A DNA stretch of 64,000 bases from positions 124,001-188,000 of the forward strand of contig NZ_CP019422.1 in the NCBI RefSeq assembly GCF_001984215.1, read 5' to 3'. The notes below the pieces were generated by a model, which saw nothing but the letters and a program-made list of their open reading frames with translations, did no database searches and was not told where the DNA came from. This stretch comes from Mycobacterium sp. MS1601 (lineage in GTDB: Bacteria > Actinomycetota > Actinomycetes > Mycobacteriales > Mycobacteriaceae). Of this stretch, positions 51,578 to 62,053 are shown in pieces; position 1 is the first letter of the stretch, and each line of letters starts with the position of its first letter. The position numbers and the translations under genes were made by a program.

Positions 51578-52756
51578 ATGGTGGAATCCGCTCAGGATGA
51601 GATCGGCTGGGCCGCGGCCCAGCCCGGCAGTTTGTCCGGCGTCCGGGTACTGGATCTCAGCCGAATTCTCGCTGGGCCATACCTAACGATGATGCTGGGC
51701 GATCTCGGTGCAGATGTCATCAAGGTGGAACGTCCGGGAGGCGACGACACTCGCGGGTGGGGTCCGCCGTTCGCCTTGGGCGAGGCCACGTACTTTTGGA
51801 GCGCCAACCGCAATAAGCGTTCTGTCGTGCTCGACCTCCACGATCCCGGCGACGCCCTGATTGCTGCGGACTTGGCTTATTCGGCTGACGTTGTGGTGGA
51901 GAATTTCCGGCCCGGTGTGGCTGACCGGCTGGGATTGGGTTACGAACACCTCTCGGCAAGCAATCCGCGGGTAATCTACTGCTCCATTTCGGCGTTCGGC
52001 GATTCTGATGCAGCGCGTGACCTCGCCGGCTACGACTTACTGGTCCAGGCAGTCGGCGGACTGATGAGCATTACCGGTACCGAGGAGAGCGGTCCGATCA
52101 AGGCGGGAGTCGCCCTCGTCGACGTGCTCGCTGCGCTTCATGCGGGAGTCGGCATTCTGGCGGCTCTGCGTCACCGGGAGCACACCGGTGAGGGACAGCG
52201 CGTGGACGTGACCATGATGCAATCGCTGTTGGCGAGCCTGGCTAACCAGGCGACCGCGTTCCTAGGCACCGGCATTTCACCCGGCAGATTGGGCAATCAG
52301 CATCCGTCCATCGCCCCGTATCAGACTCTGCGCGCCGAAGACGGCCAAATCGCTTTGGCCTGCGGCAACGACAAACAGTTCCGAAATCTTTGCGCCGCGT
52401 TGAGTATTCCTGAGCTCGCAGATGATCCCCGGTTCAGCACCAACACCGAACGCGTTCGATACCGCGGGGACCTGATTCCATTGTTAGAAGCCGCCTCCAC
52501 CTCACTGAGCATCGAGGAGCTACTAGGCCGGATGCGTCGGGCTGGGGTACCGGCAGGACCAGTGAACTCGATCGGAGAGGCGTTCACGCTGGCCGAGGAA
52601 CTCGGGCTTGAGCCACACCGAACAGTGAAGCTTGGCGACCGCAGCATCCCGCAAGTTAGTAGCCCCCTGCGTATGTCCGCCACACCGGTGCGGTATGACC
52701 TACCCCCTCCATCGCTGCCGGCGCACCTCGGTGCCCGAGAGGTTCAACCGAGATGA
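51578..52756 (+). CDS. Family III (CaiB/BaiF) CoA-transferase
   Basis: A 392-aa CoA-transferase that moves CoA between carboxylic acids. Motifs are GVRVLDLSRILAGPYLTMMLGDLGADVIKVE, here seen as VLDLSRILAGPY and LGADVIKVERPG, then RNKRSVVLDL and the central QAVGGLMSITG. The catalytic Asp is expected near VALVDVLAALHAG. ATG 51578 is chosen over 51548 because CAGGAG lies 8 bp upstream. It overlaps glcD by ATGA. A role in activating glycolate, glyoxylate or oxalate is possible but not shown. Confidence 0.88.
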   Translation: MVESAQDEIGWAAAQPGSLSGVRVLDLSRILAGPYLTMMLGDLGADVIKVERPGGDDTRGWGPPFALGEATYFWSANRNKRSVVLDLHDPGDALIAADLAYSADVVVENFRPGVADRLGLGYEHLSASNPRVIYCSISAFGDSDAARDLAGYDLLVQAVGGLMSITGTEESGPIKAGVALVDVLAALHAGVGILAALRHREHTGEGQRVDVTMMQSLLASLANQATAFLGTGISPGRLGNQHPSIAPYQTLRAEDGQIALACGNDKQFRNLCAALSIPELADDPRFSTNTERVRYRGDLIPLLEAASTSLSIEELLGRMRRAGVPAGPVNSIGEAFTLAEELGLEPHRTVKLGDRSIPQVSSPLRMSATPVRYDLPPPSLPAHLGAREVQPR

Positions 52757-54237
52757 GCGTGAGTCCCATTACCGCGCAGACAACTTCCGATGCGCCCCCG
52801 TTCGTTAACGCCCTGCTAAACCGACTCCACGACGGCGCCGTCATTGTCGACCCCACAGCTCTCCGCACGTATGAATGCGACGGACTAACCGGGTTTCGTG
52901 TGGTGCCGCGTGCTGTCGTTCTAGCCGAAACCACCGAAGACGTCCGCCACGCCGTGCTGACCTGCCGCGATTTCGGGGTTCCGTATGTGGCTCGTGGCGC
53001 CGGCACCGGATTGAGCGGAGGGGCGTTGCCCTCGGCGGACGGCATCGTCATCTCTTTGCAGCGGATGCGGAAAATCGTCGAAATCGACCCACGAAATCTG
53101 CGCGCCGTCGTGGAACCGGGCGTCACCAACGTCGATATCACCAAGGCCGCTGCCCCATTTGGCCTGCACTTCGCGCCCGATCCATCTAGCCAACAGGTCT
53201 GCACCGTCGGAGGCAACGTCGCGGAGAATTCCGGCGGCGCCCACTGCCTCAAATACGGGTTCACCGTGCACCACGTGCTCGAACTCGAGGTCGTCCTGCC
53301 CGATGGGTCGGTGGCCCGGTTGGGGGGAGTCAATCGCGAAAACGTTGGCTATGACCTGCTATCGGCTCTGGTCGGTTCGGAGGGCACCCTAGGGATCGTC
53401 ACGCAAGTGGTCGTGCGACTCGTGCGCAATCCGGCGACAGTGCACACGTTGTGCGCCGACTTTCCTTCCATCGCCGCCGCCAGCGCCGCAGTTACCCGCA
53501 TTATCGCTGAAGGAATCGTGCCGGCGGCCATCGAGATGATGGATGCGCTTGCTATCGAAGCATCCGAGGCTGCGGTAGGCGCCGGCTACAGCCTAGATAC
53601 CGCCGCGGCGCTCATTGTCGAAAACGATGGTCCTGCTGCGGAATCCAAAGTCGAGTTCGAAGCCGTTGAACGAATCTGCCATGAGGCCGGAACCACGAAG
53701 ATTCGAATCGCTCAAGACCCCACAGAACGGGCGATGATCTGGCGAGGACGCAAAGCCGCGTTCGCCGCCGTCGGGCGAATAAGCCCGGACTACATCGTCC
53801 AAGATGGCGTCGTTCCACGCACTCGCCTAGGCGAAATCCTGGCCCGGATTGCACAGATGGCAGCCGAATCAGGGCTTCGCGTCGCCAACGTCTTTCACGC
53901 TGGCGATGGCAATCTGCACCCCCTCGTACTTTACAGCGAAGCAGCAGGACAACTCGAACCTGCCGAAGAACTCTCCCGAGAGATTGCCGAGCTATGCGTG
54001 GAGATGAGCGGATCATTGTCTGGCGAGCACGGGATAGGCACCGACAAGGCGTGTTCGATGCCGCGGATGTTCTCGGAATCGGACCTGGCGGCGATGTGGC
54101 GGCTGCGCCGCGCCTTCGACCCCGAAGGACTGTGCAATCCCGGGAAACTCCTGCCCACCCCGCGGTTGTGCGGGGAAAAACCGGGCGTCTACGTTCCCCA
54201 TGCTCTGGAGGTCTCCGGTGACATCGAACGCTTCTAA
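52753..54237 (+). CDS. glcD: Glycolate oxidase FAD-linked subunit GlcD
   Basis: A 494-aa VAO-fold flavoprotein. The FAD motif is PYVARGAGTGLSGGALP, followed by GGNVAENSGGAHCLKYG and GSEGTLGIVT. The C-terminal part has VANVFHAGDGNLHPLVLY, SGEHGIGTDK and DPEGLCNPGKLLP. With GlcE and GlcF it oxidises glycolate (or D-lactate-like 2-hydroxyacids) to glyoxylate. It is translationally coupled to the CoA-transferase and overlaps glcE by 20 bp. Confidence 0.93.
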   Translation: MSVSPITAQTTSDAPPFVNALLNRLHDGAVIVDPTALRTYECDGLTGFRVVPRAVVLAETTEDVRHAVLTCRDFGVPYVARGAGTGLSGGALPSADGIVISLQRMRKIVEIDPRNLRAVVEPGVTNVDITKAAAPFGLHFAPDPSSQQVCTVGGNVAENSGGAHCLKYGFTVHHVLELEVVLPDGSVARLGGVNRENVGYDLLSALVGSEGTLGIVTQVVVRLVRNPATVHTLCADFPSIAAASAAVTRIIAEGIVPAAIEMMDALAIEASEAAVGAGYSLDTAAALIVENDGPAAESKVEFEAVERICHEAGTTKIRIAQDPTERAMIWRGRKAAFAAVGRISPDYIVQDGVVPRTRLGEILARIAQMAAESGLRVANVFHAGDGNLHPLVLYSEAAGQLEPAEELSREIAELCVEMSGSLSGEHGIGTDKACSMPRMFSESDLAAMWRLRRAFDPEGLCNPGKLLPTPRLCGEKPGVYVPHALEVSGDIERF

Positions 54238-55420
54238 GTTCGCGCCCTCTGCGCCCGCCGCGTGGGAGCCAGTCGACGTTGCTGAAGTCGCCGAATGCCT
54301 TATCAGCGCCCGCCATCAGCACCGGACGGTCAACGTGACCGGCGGCGGGACCGCCGCGACGTGGGGCGGGGATTGCCAGGCAACCGCAACATTGCGGACC
54401 CACAAGCTTGATTCAGTCCTGCGGTATGAGCCCTCCGATATGACGATTCAGGTCGGATCCGGGATGCCTGTCACCGATTTGCAGTCTGTAACTGCGGAAC
54501 ACGGCCAGCGCCTGGCCCTTGACGCCGCTCGTATCAGTCGAGGAGCAACTATCGGGGGAATTTTCGCCACCGCTGACCAGGGTCCGGCACAGTTGGCGTT
54601 CGGGGGGCCCCGCGATCTCGTGATTGGAGCGACGCTGGTTCTGGCCAACGGTGAAATAGCTCACTCGGGAGGTCATGTCATCAAGAACGTCGCCGGCTAC
54701 GATCTCGCTCGGCTGGTGTCTGGCTCGCTCGGCACTCTGGCGGTCATCACCGACCTGACATTTCGTCTGCACCCACTTCCTGCGGCGACCGGCACGCTGA
54801 GCTTCGACACCGGAATTGGCGAGGCGGTCGCCTACGCTGAAGCGATCTCAGCTGCAGCCTTGGATCCTATTGCTGCGGAATGGACCTCGGGCCGCCTACT
54901 GGTGCGGTTCGAGGGCACCGACTTCGGTGTACAGGAGCGCCTACGTGTAGCGGCAGAGCTTCTCGGCGCGGGAAAGCGCAGTATCCTGGATGCTGACGAA
55001 TCGGATGAGGCGTGGGCCGACCACGCTGACGCGAGCACTTCCACCGACACCGCTCTTACTACCATTCTTCGGGGATTGGTGCGGCCCACCGACGTATTCG
55101 CGGTCGTGCAGGCGTTCCATCGCATCGTTCACGAACACGATCCGCTGCCGACGGTGGCAGCCGGACTGCTGACCGGGCGCATCGACGCCAAGGTCTCCGG
55201 GTCAACGCTAGCCACGCATGCTGAAGTCGTCGGCCAGTGGCGTGCGGCTGTTGAAGCCGCCGGTGGAACGCTAACGATGCGCGAGCGGCCTGAAGGCCTT
55301 ACCGATCTGGTGGACGCATGGGGGACCGCCCCCTCGGCCGCAGCCGTTATGCGCGCAGTCAAATCGGCCTATGACCCCGCAGATCTATTGGGGCCTGGTC
55401 GTTTTCATCCGTGGTTCTGA
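54218..55420 (+). CDS. glcE: Glycolate oxidase FAD-binding subunit GlcE
   Basis: A 400-aa GlcE-type protein with a partial FAD_binding_4 domain: VNVTGGGTAATWGG, TIGGIFATADQGPAQLAFG and VIKNVAGYDLARLVSGSLGT. The C-terminus ends YDPADLLGPGRF, as in GlcE. GTG 54218 is chosen because GGAGG lies 6 bp upstream; the frame is also open a little further upstream. It acts with GlcD and GlcF at the membrane. Confidence 0.9.
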   Translation: MTSNASKFAPSAPAAWEPVDVAEVAECLISARHQHRTVNVTGGGTAATWGGDCQATATLRTHKLDSVLRYEPSDMTIQVGSGMPVTDLQSVTAEHGQRLALDAARISRGATIGGIFATADQGPAQLAFGGPRDLVIGATLVLANGEIAHSGGHVIKNVAGYDLARLVSGSLGTLAVITDLTFRLHPLPAATGTLSFDTGIGEAVAYAEAISAAALDPIAAEWTSGRLLVRFEGTDFGVQERLRVAAELLGAGKRSILDADESDEAWADHADASTSTDTALTTILRGLVRPTDVFAVVQAFHRIVHEHDPLPTVAAGLLTGRIDAKVSGSTLATHAEVVGQWRAAVEAAGGTLTMRERPEGLTDLVDAWGTAPSAAAVMRAVKSAYDPADLLGPGRFHPWF

Positions 55421-55445
55421 CATCATCCAAGGGAGACACTGATTC

Positions 55446-56804
55446 ATGCCCAGCTCGTTTGACGACCACAACCCGCCCAAACCAGAGCTGCTTTCGGACT
55501 GCGTTCATTGCGGCTTCTGTCTGCCGACCTGCCCCACCTACCAATTATGGGGTGAGGAGATGGACTCGCCAAGGGGCCGAATCCACCTGATGAACCTGGC
55601 CACTACGGGCGAAATCCCCATCGACGACACTTTCGCTAGCCACTTCGATGCCTGCTTGGGTTGCATGGCGTGTGTGTCGTCCTGCCCATCCGGAGTCCAG
55701 TATGACCAGCTCATCGAGGCAGTACGGCCACAAATTGAGCGCGCTGTTCCGCGCACTGTGGATGACCGACTCTTCCGGGGCCTGATTTTCGCCGTCTTCC
55801 CCTACCCGGCCCGCCTACGCCTGATCGCGCTAGGCGCATGGTTGTACCAACGATCTGGACTCAGGGCCCTGATGCACAGAAGCGGCTTGATGGGCGTGCT
55901 GCCGGCCAAGCTGAGAGCACTCGAAGCGCTGATGCCGCAAGTAACACTTCGCAACATCGCCAGCCGCCAGCGCGGGGTCAACAAGCCCAACGGGGAGGTA
56001 CGTCGCCGAGTTGCCCTGGTGTCGGGCTGCGTCCAACAGGTGTTTTTCGCTCAGGTCAACGCCGCCACCATGCGGGTTCTCCTCGCCGAAGGGTGTGAGG
56101 TGGTGGTTCCCAAGCAAGGGTGTTGTGGCGCGCTGAGCGTTCACGCTGGCCGTGAAGAAGAAGGTCTGGGGCGGGCTCGCAACATGATTGAGTCTTTCGA
56201 GGACCTCGATGTGGATGACATCGTAGTGAACGTTGCCGGCTGCGGATCAACCCTCAAGGAGTACGGCGGGCTGCTCGCCGACGATCCTGAATATGCCGAC
56301 AGAGCAGCGCAATTCAGCGCAAAGGTACGCGATATCAGTGAGGTTCTTGCCGGTTTAGCACCACAAGCCCCCCGACACCCCATCGCCGCGCGGATTGCTT
56401 ACCATGACGCCTGCCACCTCGCCCACGGCCAGCAAATACGTCGCGAACCCCGCGAAGTTCTCCGCACGATTCCGCAGTTGGAACTATTGGAAGTGCCCGA
56501 ATCTGAATTGTGTTGCGGATCAGCGGGTATCTACAACATGGTGCAGCCAGAAGCCGGTGAAGAACTCGGAAACCGCAAGGCAGCCAACATCGTGAGCACC
56601 CGACCGGACGCGGTGACGACGGGCAACCCGGGGTGTCTGTTGCAGATCGCGCGCTATCTCGACGGCGCGCCACTGTTTCATCCCATCGAGCTGATCGACG
56701 CCTCGATCCGCGGCGTGAACCCCTTGGGCGTTCTCAAAGTGGAGCAACGCCGCGAGCTCACGCCCGAGAGCGGGGAATTTGAGGCCCGGGCCGTGGGCGA
56801 GTGA
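55446..56804 (+). CDS. glcF: Glycolate oxidase iron-sulfur subunit GlcF
   Basis: A 452-aa protein. Two [4Fe-4S] motifs are CVHCGFCLPTCP and CLGCMACVSSCP. Two CCG (cysteine-rich) domains follow, with CCGAL (about residue 225) and CCGSAGIYN. This is the electron-transfer subunit that links glycolate oxidation to the quinone pool. It starts 25 bp after glcE. A hairpin overlaps its stop codon. Confidence 0.93.
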   Translation: MPSSFDDHNPPKPELLSDCVHCGFCLPTCPTYQLWGEEMDSPRGRIHLMNLATTGEIPIDDTFASHFDACLGCMACVSSCPSGVQYDQLIEAVRPQIERAVPRTVDDRLFRGLIFAVFPYPARLRLIALGAWLYQRSGLRALMHRSGLMGVLPAKLRALEALMPQVTLRNIASRQRGVNKPNGEVRRRVALVSGCVQQVFFAQVNAATMRVLLAEGCEVVVPKQGCCGALSVHAGREEEGLGRARNMIESFEDLDVDDIVVNVAGCGSTLKEYGGLLADDPEYADRAAQFSAKVRDISEVLAGLAPQAPRHPIAARIAYHDACHLAHGQQIRREPREVLRTIPQLELLEVPESELCCGSAGIYNMVQPEAGEELGNRKAANIVSTRPDAVTTGNPGCLLQIARYLDGAPLFHPIELIDASIRGVNPLGVLKVEQRRELTPESGEFEARAVGE

Positions 56805-56816
56805 AACGGCCCACGG
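56791..56816. terminator. Hairpin at convergent ends of glcF and iclR
   Basis: CCGTGGGC (56791-56798) and GCCCACGG (56809-56816) pair perfectly around a 10-nt loop that contains the glcF stop. It sits between glcF and the convergent IclR gene, so it may end transcription both ways. Confidence 0.6.
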
Positions 56817-56834
56817 ATAGCCGCGCCGGTTGGC

Positions 56835-57608
56835 TCAAATATTCGCGTCCTTTCCGAACTCAGTGGAGAGTTCTTTAGCGATCCGTTTGAGAAGGGGAGC
56901 GTGGAGGTCGGCGGACTCGATGGTGAGGCGCGCGGCGGGCCCCGAAATCGACAGAGCGGTCGGAGCCGGTGCGCCGTGAATCGGAACCGCAAAACAGCGA
57001 ACGCCAACCTCCTGCTCGCCTTCGTCAATAGCGAAGCCTCGTGCCCTACTCTCGGCGAGGTCGGCGAGTAGGGAATCGGCGTGGGTGTGCGAGTTCGGGG
57101 TGTAGCTCGGCATACCGGCGCGGGCGAGAAGGGTACGAACGGCGTCGTCCGGCAGCTGCAGAAGCAGCGCCTTACCGACGCCGGTGCAATGCAAGTGCAC
57201 CTGTCTCCCCACCTCGGTAAACATCCGCATCGAATGGGGGGAGGGCACTTGGGCCACGTACGCCGCCATCATGCCGTCAAGGACCGCCATATTGGCCGTT
57301 TCCCCGGTGCTGGCCACTAGCTCGGACAGGTGCGGGCCGGCCCACGCGCCGATCAACTTCGTCGCACTGTCGCCGAGTCGAATCAATTTGGGCCCCAACG
57401 CATACTCGCGAGCAGGCAGTTGCCGCATGTATCCCCGGGAGACCAGCGTGCGGGTCAGCCGATGCACAGTCGGCAACGGGAGTTCAGTCCGCTCGGCCAG
57501 CTGCGTGAGTCCCATGGACCCTCCGGCGGATGCCATAACTTCGAGTAGATCGAGCACCCGGTCAACCGACTGGACTCCACCCAAACGTGGCGGCTTAGAA
57601 TCCGTCAT
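56835..57608 (-). CDS. IclR-family transcriptional regulator
   Basis: A 257-aa protein. The N-terminal winged helix has LTQLAERTELPLPTVHRLTR, then a linker and the C-terminal effector domain with HLHCTGVGKALL and FAIDEGEQEVGVRCFAVPI. ATG 57608 follows GGGAGA; the longer frame is not conserved. IclR-family proteins such as AllR control glyoxylate carboligase operons. The GGAAG...CTTCC site before the hydroxypyruvate isomerase gene (62945) and a looser one before this gene are candidate targets. Confidence 0.9.
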   Translation of the reverse strand: MTDSKPPRLGGVQSVDRVLDLLEVMASAGGSMGLTQLAERTELPLPTVHRLTRTLVSRGYMRQLPAREYALGPKLIRLGDSATKLIGAWAGPHLSELVASTGETANMAVLDGMMAAYVAQVPSPHSMRMFTEVGRQVHLHCTGVGKALLLQLPDDAVRTLLARAGMPSYTPNSHTHADSLLADLAESRARGFAIDEGEQEVGVRCFAVPIHGAPAPTALSISGPAARLTIESADLHAPLLKRIAKELSTEFGKDANI

Positions 57609-57995
57609 CTCGCGATCTCCCGTTCCGCTTCGCAGCGTATGCGACATTCTCGACACTTCCACAAAGCGGAAGAACTGCTTCACTCGAAGATAGCTCACGC
57701 AATGTGCCGCCGGACCGGACGGGCCGCTGGAGACATGCGGCAGAATCCCCAGCCAAGGATGCGCGCTTCGCGCAGAATGAACCCCTGACCGCGCGGAGCC
57801 CGCTAAGCGGTACGCTCGTCAACGGTGAGTCGTAAGACACGCGGGGAACAGCGCGCGGAAGCGACGTCAACTTGCACCGTCAGCGGGCCGACTGCGATGA
57901 CAATGGTTCGCGTCGGGCAGCACAAGATCGCTCCTGGCTGCCGGGCCCGCCGTGCCGAGGCGGTCAGACCTACCGACCACACGTTTACACCTGGT
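57609..57995. other. Upstream region of iclR with possible autoregulatory site
   Basis: About 390 bp between iclR and the glycerate kinase gene. CTTCC (57656-57660) and GGAAG (57668-57672) form a 5-7-5 inverted repeat 48 bp upstream of the iclR start. It resembles the site at 62945. The rest holds no supported gene; a plus-strand frame at 57825-58016 has no motif or ribosome site. Confidence 0.45.
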
Positions 57996-59147
57996 TTACG
58001 CGAGGTGGGTGGATAAATGCGCGGCCGCCAAGTCGCCAGCGGCGTCGGCGACGAGACCGGCCGCTTCCGCCATCGCCTTCGCCATATCGGGCTCCCGGTC
58101 CTGCAGCGAGTAGACCTCGGCAAATTGCGAGGCGGCGAGCTGTGCAGGAGACAACTGACACGTGCCAACGATCGCGAACGTAGGGATGCGTTTGGTGCTG
58201 GCGCGGGCACATACGCCCACGGGCGCCTTGCCTCGTAACGACTGGCCATCCAAACAGCCTTCACCGGTAATGACAGCGGCGGCCCCGCGCAGGTGGTGTT
58301 CGAGTCCTACCAGATCCAGCACGACGTCGATCCCGGCGCGCATCGAGGCACGCAGCGCGGCCATTCCCGCGAAGCCGACGCCGCCGGCCGCACCGGCTCC
58401 CGCATAGTCACGCATCTCCTGACCGGTGGCGGCTGCGACGATGTGCGACCAATGGTCCAGGGCGTTGTTGAGTTGGCGCACTTGGTCTGGGTGGGCACCC
58501 TTTTGCGGACCGTAGACCGCGGCAGCGCCGTGCGGCCCGCATAGCGGATTGTCGACATCGCTGGCGATCACCAGTTCGGCGTCCCGCAGTCCCGGATGCA
58601 GTCCCGACAGGTCCAGTCTGGCTGCCTGCCCGAGCGAGCCGCCACCGTCCGGAATTGGGTAGCCGCGGCCATCGACGAGGCATGCTCCAAGACCCTGCAA
58701 GAACCCGGATCCGCCGTCAGTACAGGCGCTTCCGCCAATGCCGATCACGATGTGCCGGCAACCATCGTCGAGCGCCTTCGCCACCACCAGTCCAAGACCG
58801 CGGCTCGATGCTCCCATCGGTGCGGGCAATCCGTCGACCAGTCGATGTAGACCTGAAACATCAGCCATCTCAATGACCGCCGATTGACCCTTTCTGGCAT
58901 ACGCGGTCGTGACAGGCTCGCCCGTGGGGCCGAGCGCCGTGAGTGCGACCCGTTCGAATCCGGCGGCCAAGGCGGCCTCCAAGGTGCCCTCACCGCCGTC
59001 GGCGATCGGACATTCAACGACGGTTAGCGCCTCATCGATCCTATGCAGTCCACGCCTGATGGCCGCCGCCGCGGCGGCGGCGGTCAACGATCCCTTGAAC
59101 TTGTCGGGTGCGACCACGACATGGCCTGCCACTGAAACACTCTCCAT
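57996..59147 (-). CDS. Glycerate kinase (GlxK/GarK type)
   Basis: A 383-aa glycerate 2-kinase of family 1. It has VVVAPDKFKGSLTA at the N-terminus, PIADGGEGTLEA, IGIGGSACTDGG, ASDVDNPLCGPHGAAAVYGPQKG and TGEGCLDGQSLRGKAPVGV. It phosphorylates D-glycerate, most likely to 2-phosphoglycerate, and so delivers glyoxylate carbon to central metabolism. It is the last gene of the minus operon after gcl, 149 bp away. Confidence 0.92.
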   Translation of the reverse strand: MESVSVAGHVVVAPDKFKGSLTAAAAAAAIRRGLHRIDEALTVVECPIADGGEGTLEAALAAGFERVALTALGPTGEPVTTAYARKGQSAVIEMADVSGLHRLVDGLPAPMGASSRGLGLVVAKALDDGCRHIVIGIGGSACTDGGSGFLQGLGACLVDGRGYPIPDGGGSLGQAARLDLSGLHPGLRDAELVIASDVDNPLCGPHGAAAVYGPQKGAHPDQVRQLNNALDHWSHIVAAATGQEMRDYAGAGAAGGVGFAGMAALRASMRAGIDVVLDLVGLEHHLRGAAAVITGEGCLDGQSLRGKAPVGVCARASTKRIPTFAIVGTCQLSPAQLAASQFAEVYSLQDREPDMAKAMAEAAGLVADAAGDLAAAHLSTHLA

Positions 59148-59296
59148 TCACTGGGGTTTCCCCGCTGGGGGCCTCCGGGCAAGACGGACAACTCGCCTCG
59201 CCTCGGAAGGTGGCACCGCTGCGGCGAGACACTCGGATGCCGACCGAACGCGCACGACGCGGCGGCGCACGACGCACATGTCCAAAACGTGGAGCG

Positions 59297-61096
59297 TCAG
59301 TCAAGTAGGGCGGCGGTGAGAAGTTCGTCGGTGGACTGCGCCAGAGGCTCGAACTCGTTGACGTTATCGAGTTCGGTGCCCATGGCGATGTTGGTAATGC
59401 GTTCAAGCACGATTTCAACAACCACGGGGACTTTGTGTTCCTTCGCCATCACCTTTGCTTGCTCCAGTGCACCGGCGATCTCATTGGGCTCGCAGACACG
59501 AATGGCTTTGCAGCCTAATCCTTCTGCAACGCGGAGATGGTCGACGCCGTAACCTTTTGGCACTGGTGGGGCGTCGATGGAGTGAGCTTCTTCGCTGTTG
59601 ATGTTGTCGAATCCCAAGGAGACGCAAAAATTCATGTCGAATTGCCGTTGCGCCTGCCGGATTAGCCCGAGATAGGAGTTGTTGACGACTACGTGAATGT
59701 AAGGCAGGTTGAACTGTGCGCCGACAGCCAGCTCCTCGATGAGGAACTGAAAGTCATAGTCACCGGAGAGCCCGACCACGGTGGCGGTGGGGTCGTCGGC
59801 AACGACGCCGAGTGCCGCTGGCAGTGTCCAGCCCAGGGGGCCGGCCTGCCCGCAGTTGATCCAATTGCGTTCCTTGTACACGCGCAGGAACTGGCCACCG
59901 GCGATCTGAGAGAGCCCAATGGCACTGACGTAACGCGTGTTGCGGCCGAAAACCCTGTTCATCTCTTGATACACCCGTTGCGGCTTGATCGGGACGTCAT
60001 CAAAGTCAGTCTTACGGTGCATCGTCCGTTTACGCTCCAGGCACTCGTTCACCCATGCGGTATGGTCGGGCAGGGCTCCGGCGGCTTTGCGTTCGGTCGC
60101 GACGGCGACGAACTGTTCGAGTGCAGCTTTTGCGTCAGAGACGATCCCGTAATGCGGGGTAAAGACACGGCCGATCTGGGTTGGCTCGATGTCGACGTGG
60201 ACGAACGTTCGGCCCTTGGTATATGTGTCTAGTCCCCCAGTGTGCCGGTTCGCCCAGCGGTTACCGATGCCGAGCACAAAGTCGGAGGCCAGCATCGTGG
60301 CATTGCCATAACGATGGGCCGTCTGCAAGCCAGCCATGCCCGCCGCGAGACGGTGATCGTCAGGGATCGTCCCCCATCCCATGAGCGTCGGCACCACCGG
60401 CACCTCCAGCAGCTCTGCCAACTGCACCAGCAGCTCGGCCGCATCAGCATTGACAATCCCGCCGCCTGCCACGATGAGCGGGCGGTCGGCCGCGGCCAGC
60501 ATATCGAGCGCCTTCTCGACCTGTGCCCGGCTCGCCGCCGGCTTGTAGACCGGCAAGGGCTGATAGGTGTGCGGATCAAAGTCGATTTCGGCGAGCTGCA
60601 CATCAATCGGCAGGTCGATCAGCACTGGGCCCGGTCGCCCCGAACGCATCAGATGAAAGGCCTGCGAAAATGCTCCGGGAACCTGGCCGGGTTCCAAAAC
60701 AGTCATTGCCATTTTGGTGACCGGAGCGGCTATCGCCGCGATGTCAACAGCCTGGAAATCTTCCTTATGGAGCCGCGCCACGGGGGCCTGCCCAGTGATC
60801 GCCAAGATCGGAATGGAATCCGCCATCGCCGAGTACAAGCCGGTGATCATATCCGTCCCGGCGGGACCGGAGGTGCCGATGCACACCCCGATATTGCCGG
60901 CCCGGGCGCGGGTGTAACCCTCGGCCATGTGGCTGGCGCCCTCGACATGTCTGGCCAGGATGTGCTTGACCCCGCCATGCGCGCGCATTGCGGAATAAAA
61001 GGGATTAATGGCTGCTCCGGGAAGCCCGAAAGCTTGTGTGGCTCCCTCTATTTCAAGAATTCTTACAGCGGCGTCGACGGTGCGCATACGTGCCAT
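59297..61096 (-). CDS. gcl: Glyoxylate carboligase (tartronate-semialdehyde synthase)
   Basis: A 599-aa ThDP-dependent enzyme that condenses two glyoxylates to tartronate semialdehyde and CO2. The N-terminal segment reads [14 protein letters not shown]: Val51 replaces the glutamate found in nearly all ThDP enzymes, which is the known hallmark of Gcl. The ThDP motif is [15 protein letters not shown]...NNSYLGL. Length and the whole [15 protein letters not shown] start match Gcl. ATG 61096 is used. The reductase gene lies 28 bp upstream in the same operon. Confidence 0.95.
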   Translation of the reverse strand: MARMRTVDAAVRILEIEGATQAFGLPGAAINPFYSAMRAHGGVKHILARHVEGASHMAEGYTRARAGNIGVCIGTSGPAGTDMITGLYSAMADSIPILAITGQAPVARLHKEDFQAVDIAAIAAPVTKMAMTVLEPGQVPGAFSQAFHLMRSGRPGPVLIDLPIDVQLAEIDFDPHTYQPLPVYKPAASRAQVEKALDMLAAADRPLIVAGGGIVNADAAELLVQLAELLEVPVVPTLMGWGTIPDDHRLAAGMAGLQTAHRYGNATMLASDFVLGIGNRWANRHTGGLDTYTKGRTFVHVDIEPTQIGRVFTPHYGIVSDAKAALEQFVAVATERKAAGALPDHTAWVNECLERKRTMHRKTDFDDVPIKPQRVYQEMNRVFGRNTRYVSAIGLSQIAGGQFLRVYKERNWINCGQAGPLGWTLPAALGVVADDPTATVVGLSGDYDFQFLIEELAVGAQFNLPYIHVVVNNSYLGLIRQAQRQFDMNFCVSLGFDNINSEEAHSIDAPPVPKGYGVDHLRVAEGLGCKAIRVCEPNEIAGALEQAKVMAKEHKVPVVVEIVLERITNIAMGTELDNVNEFEPLAQSTDELLTAALLD

Positions 61097-61124
61097 GTCG
61101 CTTCTCTTCCAATTGTGGTGTGAG

Positions 61125-62015
61125 TTATTTCAAAGCCGAGCTGCGGCCGGACAAGCGCTCAACGCCTCGCAATAGGGCGGAGTGGTCCAGGCCGCCGTCG
61201 CCGTTCTCCCGCGCCGATACCATCAACTGGGCGACCACAGCTCCCAGAGGGGCCACGATGCCTGCTTCGCGCGCGGCCGCGGTAACGATGCCAAAATCCT
61301 TGTGGTGCAGATCGATGCGGAAACCAGGCTTGAACTCCCGGTCGAGCATCATCTGAGCCTTCTGATTCAACACCGCAGACCCCGCCAGTCCACCTCCGAG
61401 CACTTTGATCGCGGCGGCCATGTCCACCCCGTACGCTTCAAGGAACACGATCGCTTCGGCGAGGAGTTGGATATTGCCGCCGACAATCAGCTGGTTGGCA
61501 GCTTTGACGGTTTGTCCGGCACCGTTGGGGCCCACATGCACAATCGTCTTGCCAACCGCCTCCAGGATCGGCTTGGCCAACTCAAAGTCGTCGGCCTGGG
61601 CACCGACCATGATCGATAGCGCCGCGTTGATTGCGCCCACTTCGCCACCAGATACCGGCGCGTCGATGATCCGGAAGCCACGCCGAGTTGCCTCCTGAGC
61701 GAGGGTGGAAGTGACATCAGGGCGAATGCTGGAGAAGTCGATGATGAGCGAGCCACTGGGAGCGGCCTCGAAAACCCCGTCTTCGCCAGTCAATACGGCT
61801 TCGACGTCAGGGGAGTCAGGAACCATGACAGCGATGATGTCCGCGGCCTTAACAGCCTGGGAGATAGATTCCGCGGCAGAGCCACCGGCTTCGACAAGTG
61901 GCGCGGTGCGATGCGGCGAGAGATTGAATCCTGTGACCTGGTGGCCGGCCTTCACAAGGTTGACGGCCATGGGGCTACCCATGATTCCCAGGCCGATAAA
62001 AGCGATGTTGCTCAT
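61125..62015 (-). CDS. glxR: Tartronate semialdehyde (2-hydroxy-3-oxopropionate) reductase
   Basis: A 296-aa beta-hydroxyacid dehydrogenase. It has [39 protein letters not shown] with the catalytic Lys, and HHKDFGIV. It reduces tartronate semialdehyde to glycerate between Gcl and glycerate kinase. Its place directly between hyi and gcl separates it from MmsB, which it resembles. GAAGGACT precedes the ATG. Confidence 0.93.
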   Translation of the reverse strand: MSNIAFIGLGIMGSPMAVNLVKAGHQVTGFNLSPHRTAPLVEAGGSAAESISQAVKAADIIAVMVPDSPDVEAVLTGEDGVFEAAPSGSLIIDFSSIRPDVTSTLAQEATRRGFRIIDAPVSGGEVGAINAALSIMVGAQADDFELAKPILEAVGKTIVHVGPNGAGQTVKAANQLIVGGNIQLLAEAIVFLEAYGVDMAAAIKVLGGGLAGSAVLNQKAQMMLDREFKPGFRIDLHHKDFGIVTAAAREAGIVAPLGAVVAQLMVSARENGDGGLDHSALLRGVERLSGRSSALK

Positions 62016-62053
62016 GAATGAGTCCTTCTCGTTGACGTTTTCCGATGGGGTTC

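Noticed and set aside
59297..61096. Alternative call of acetolactate synthase for the ThDP enzyme
   Set aside because: Val51 in place of the usual Glu and the hyi-glxR-kinase neighbours identify glyoxylate carboligase.
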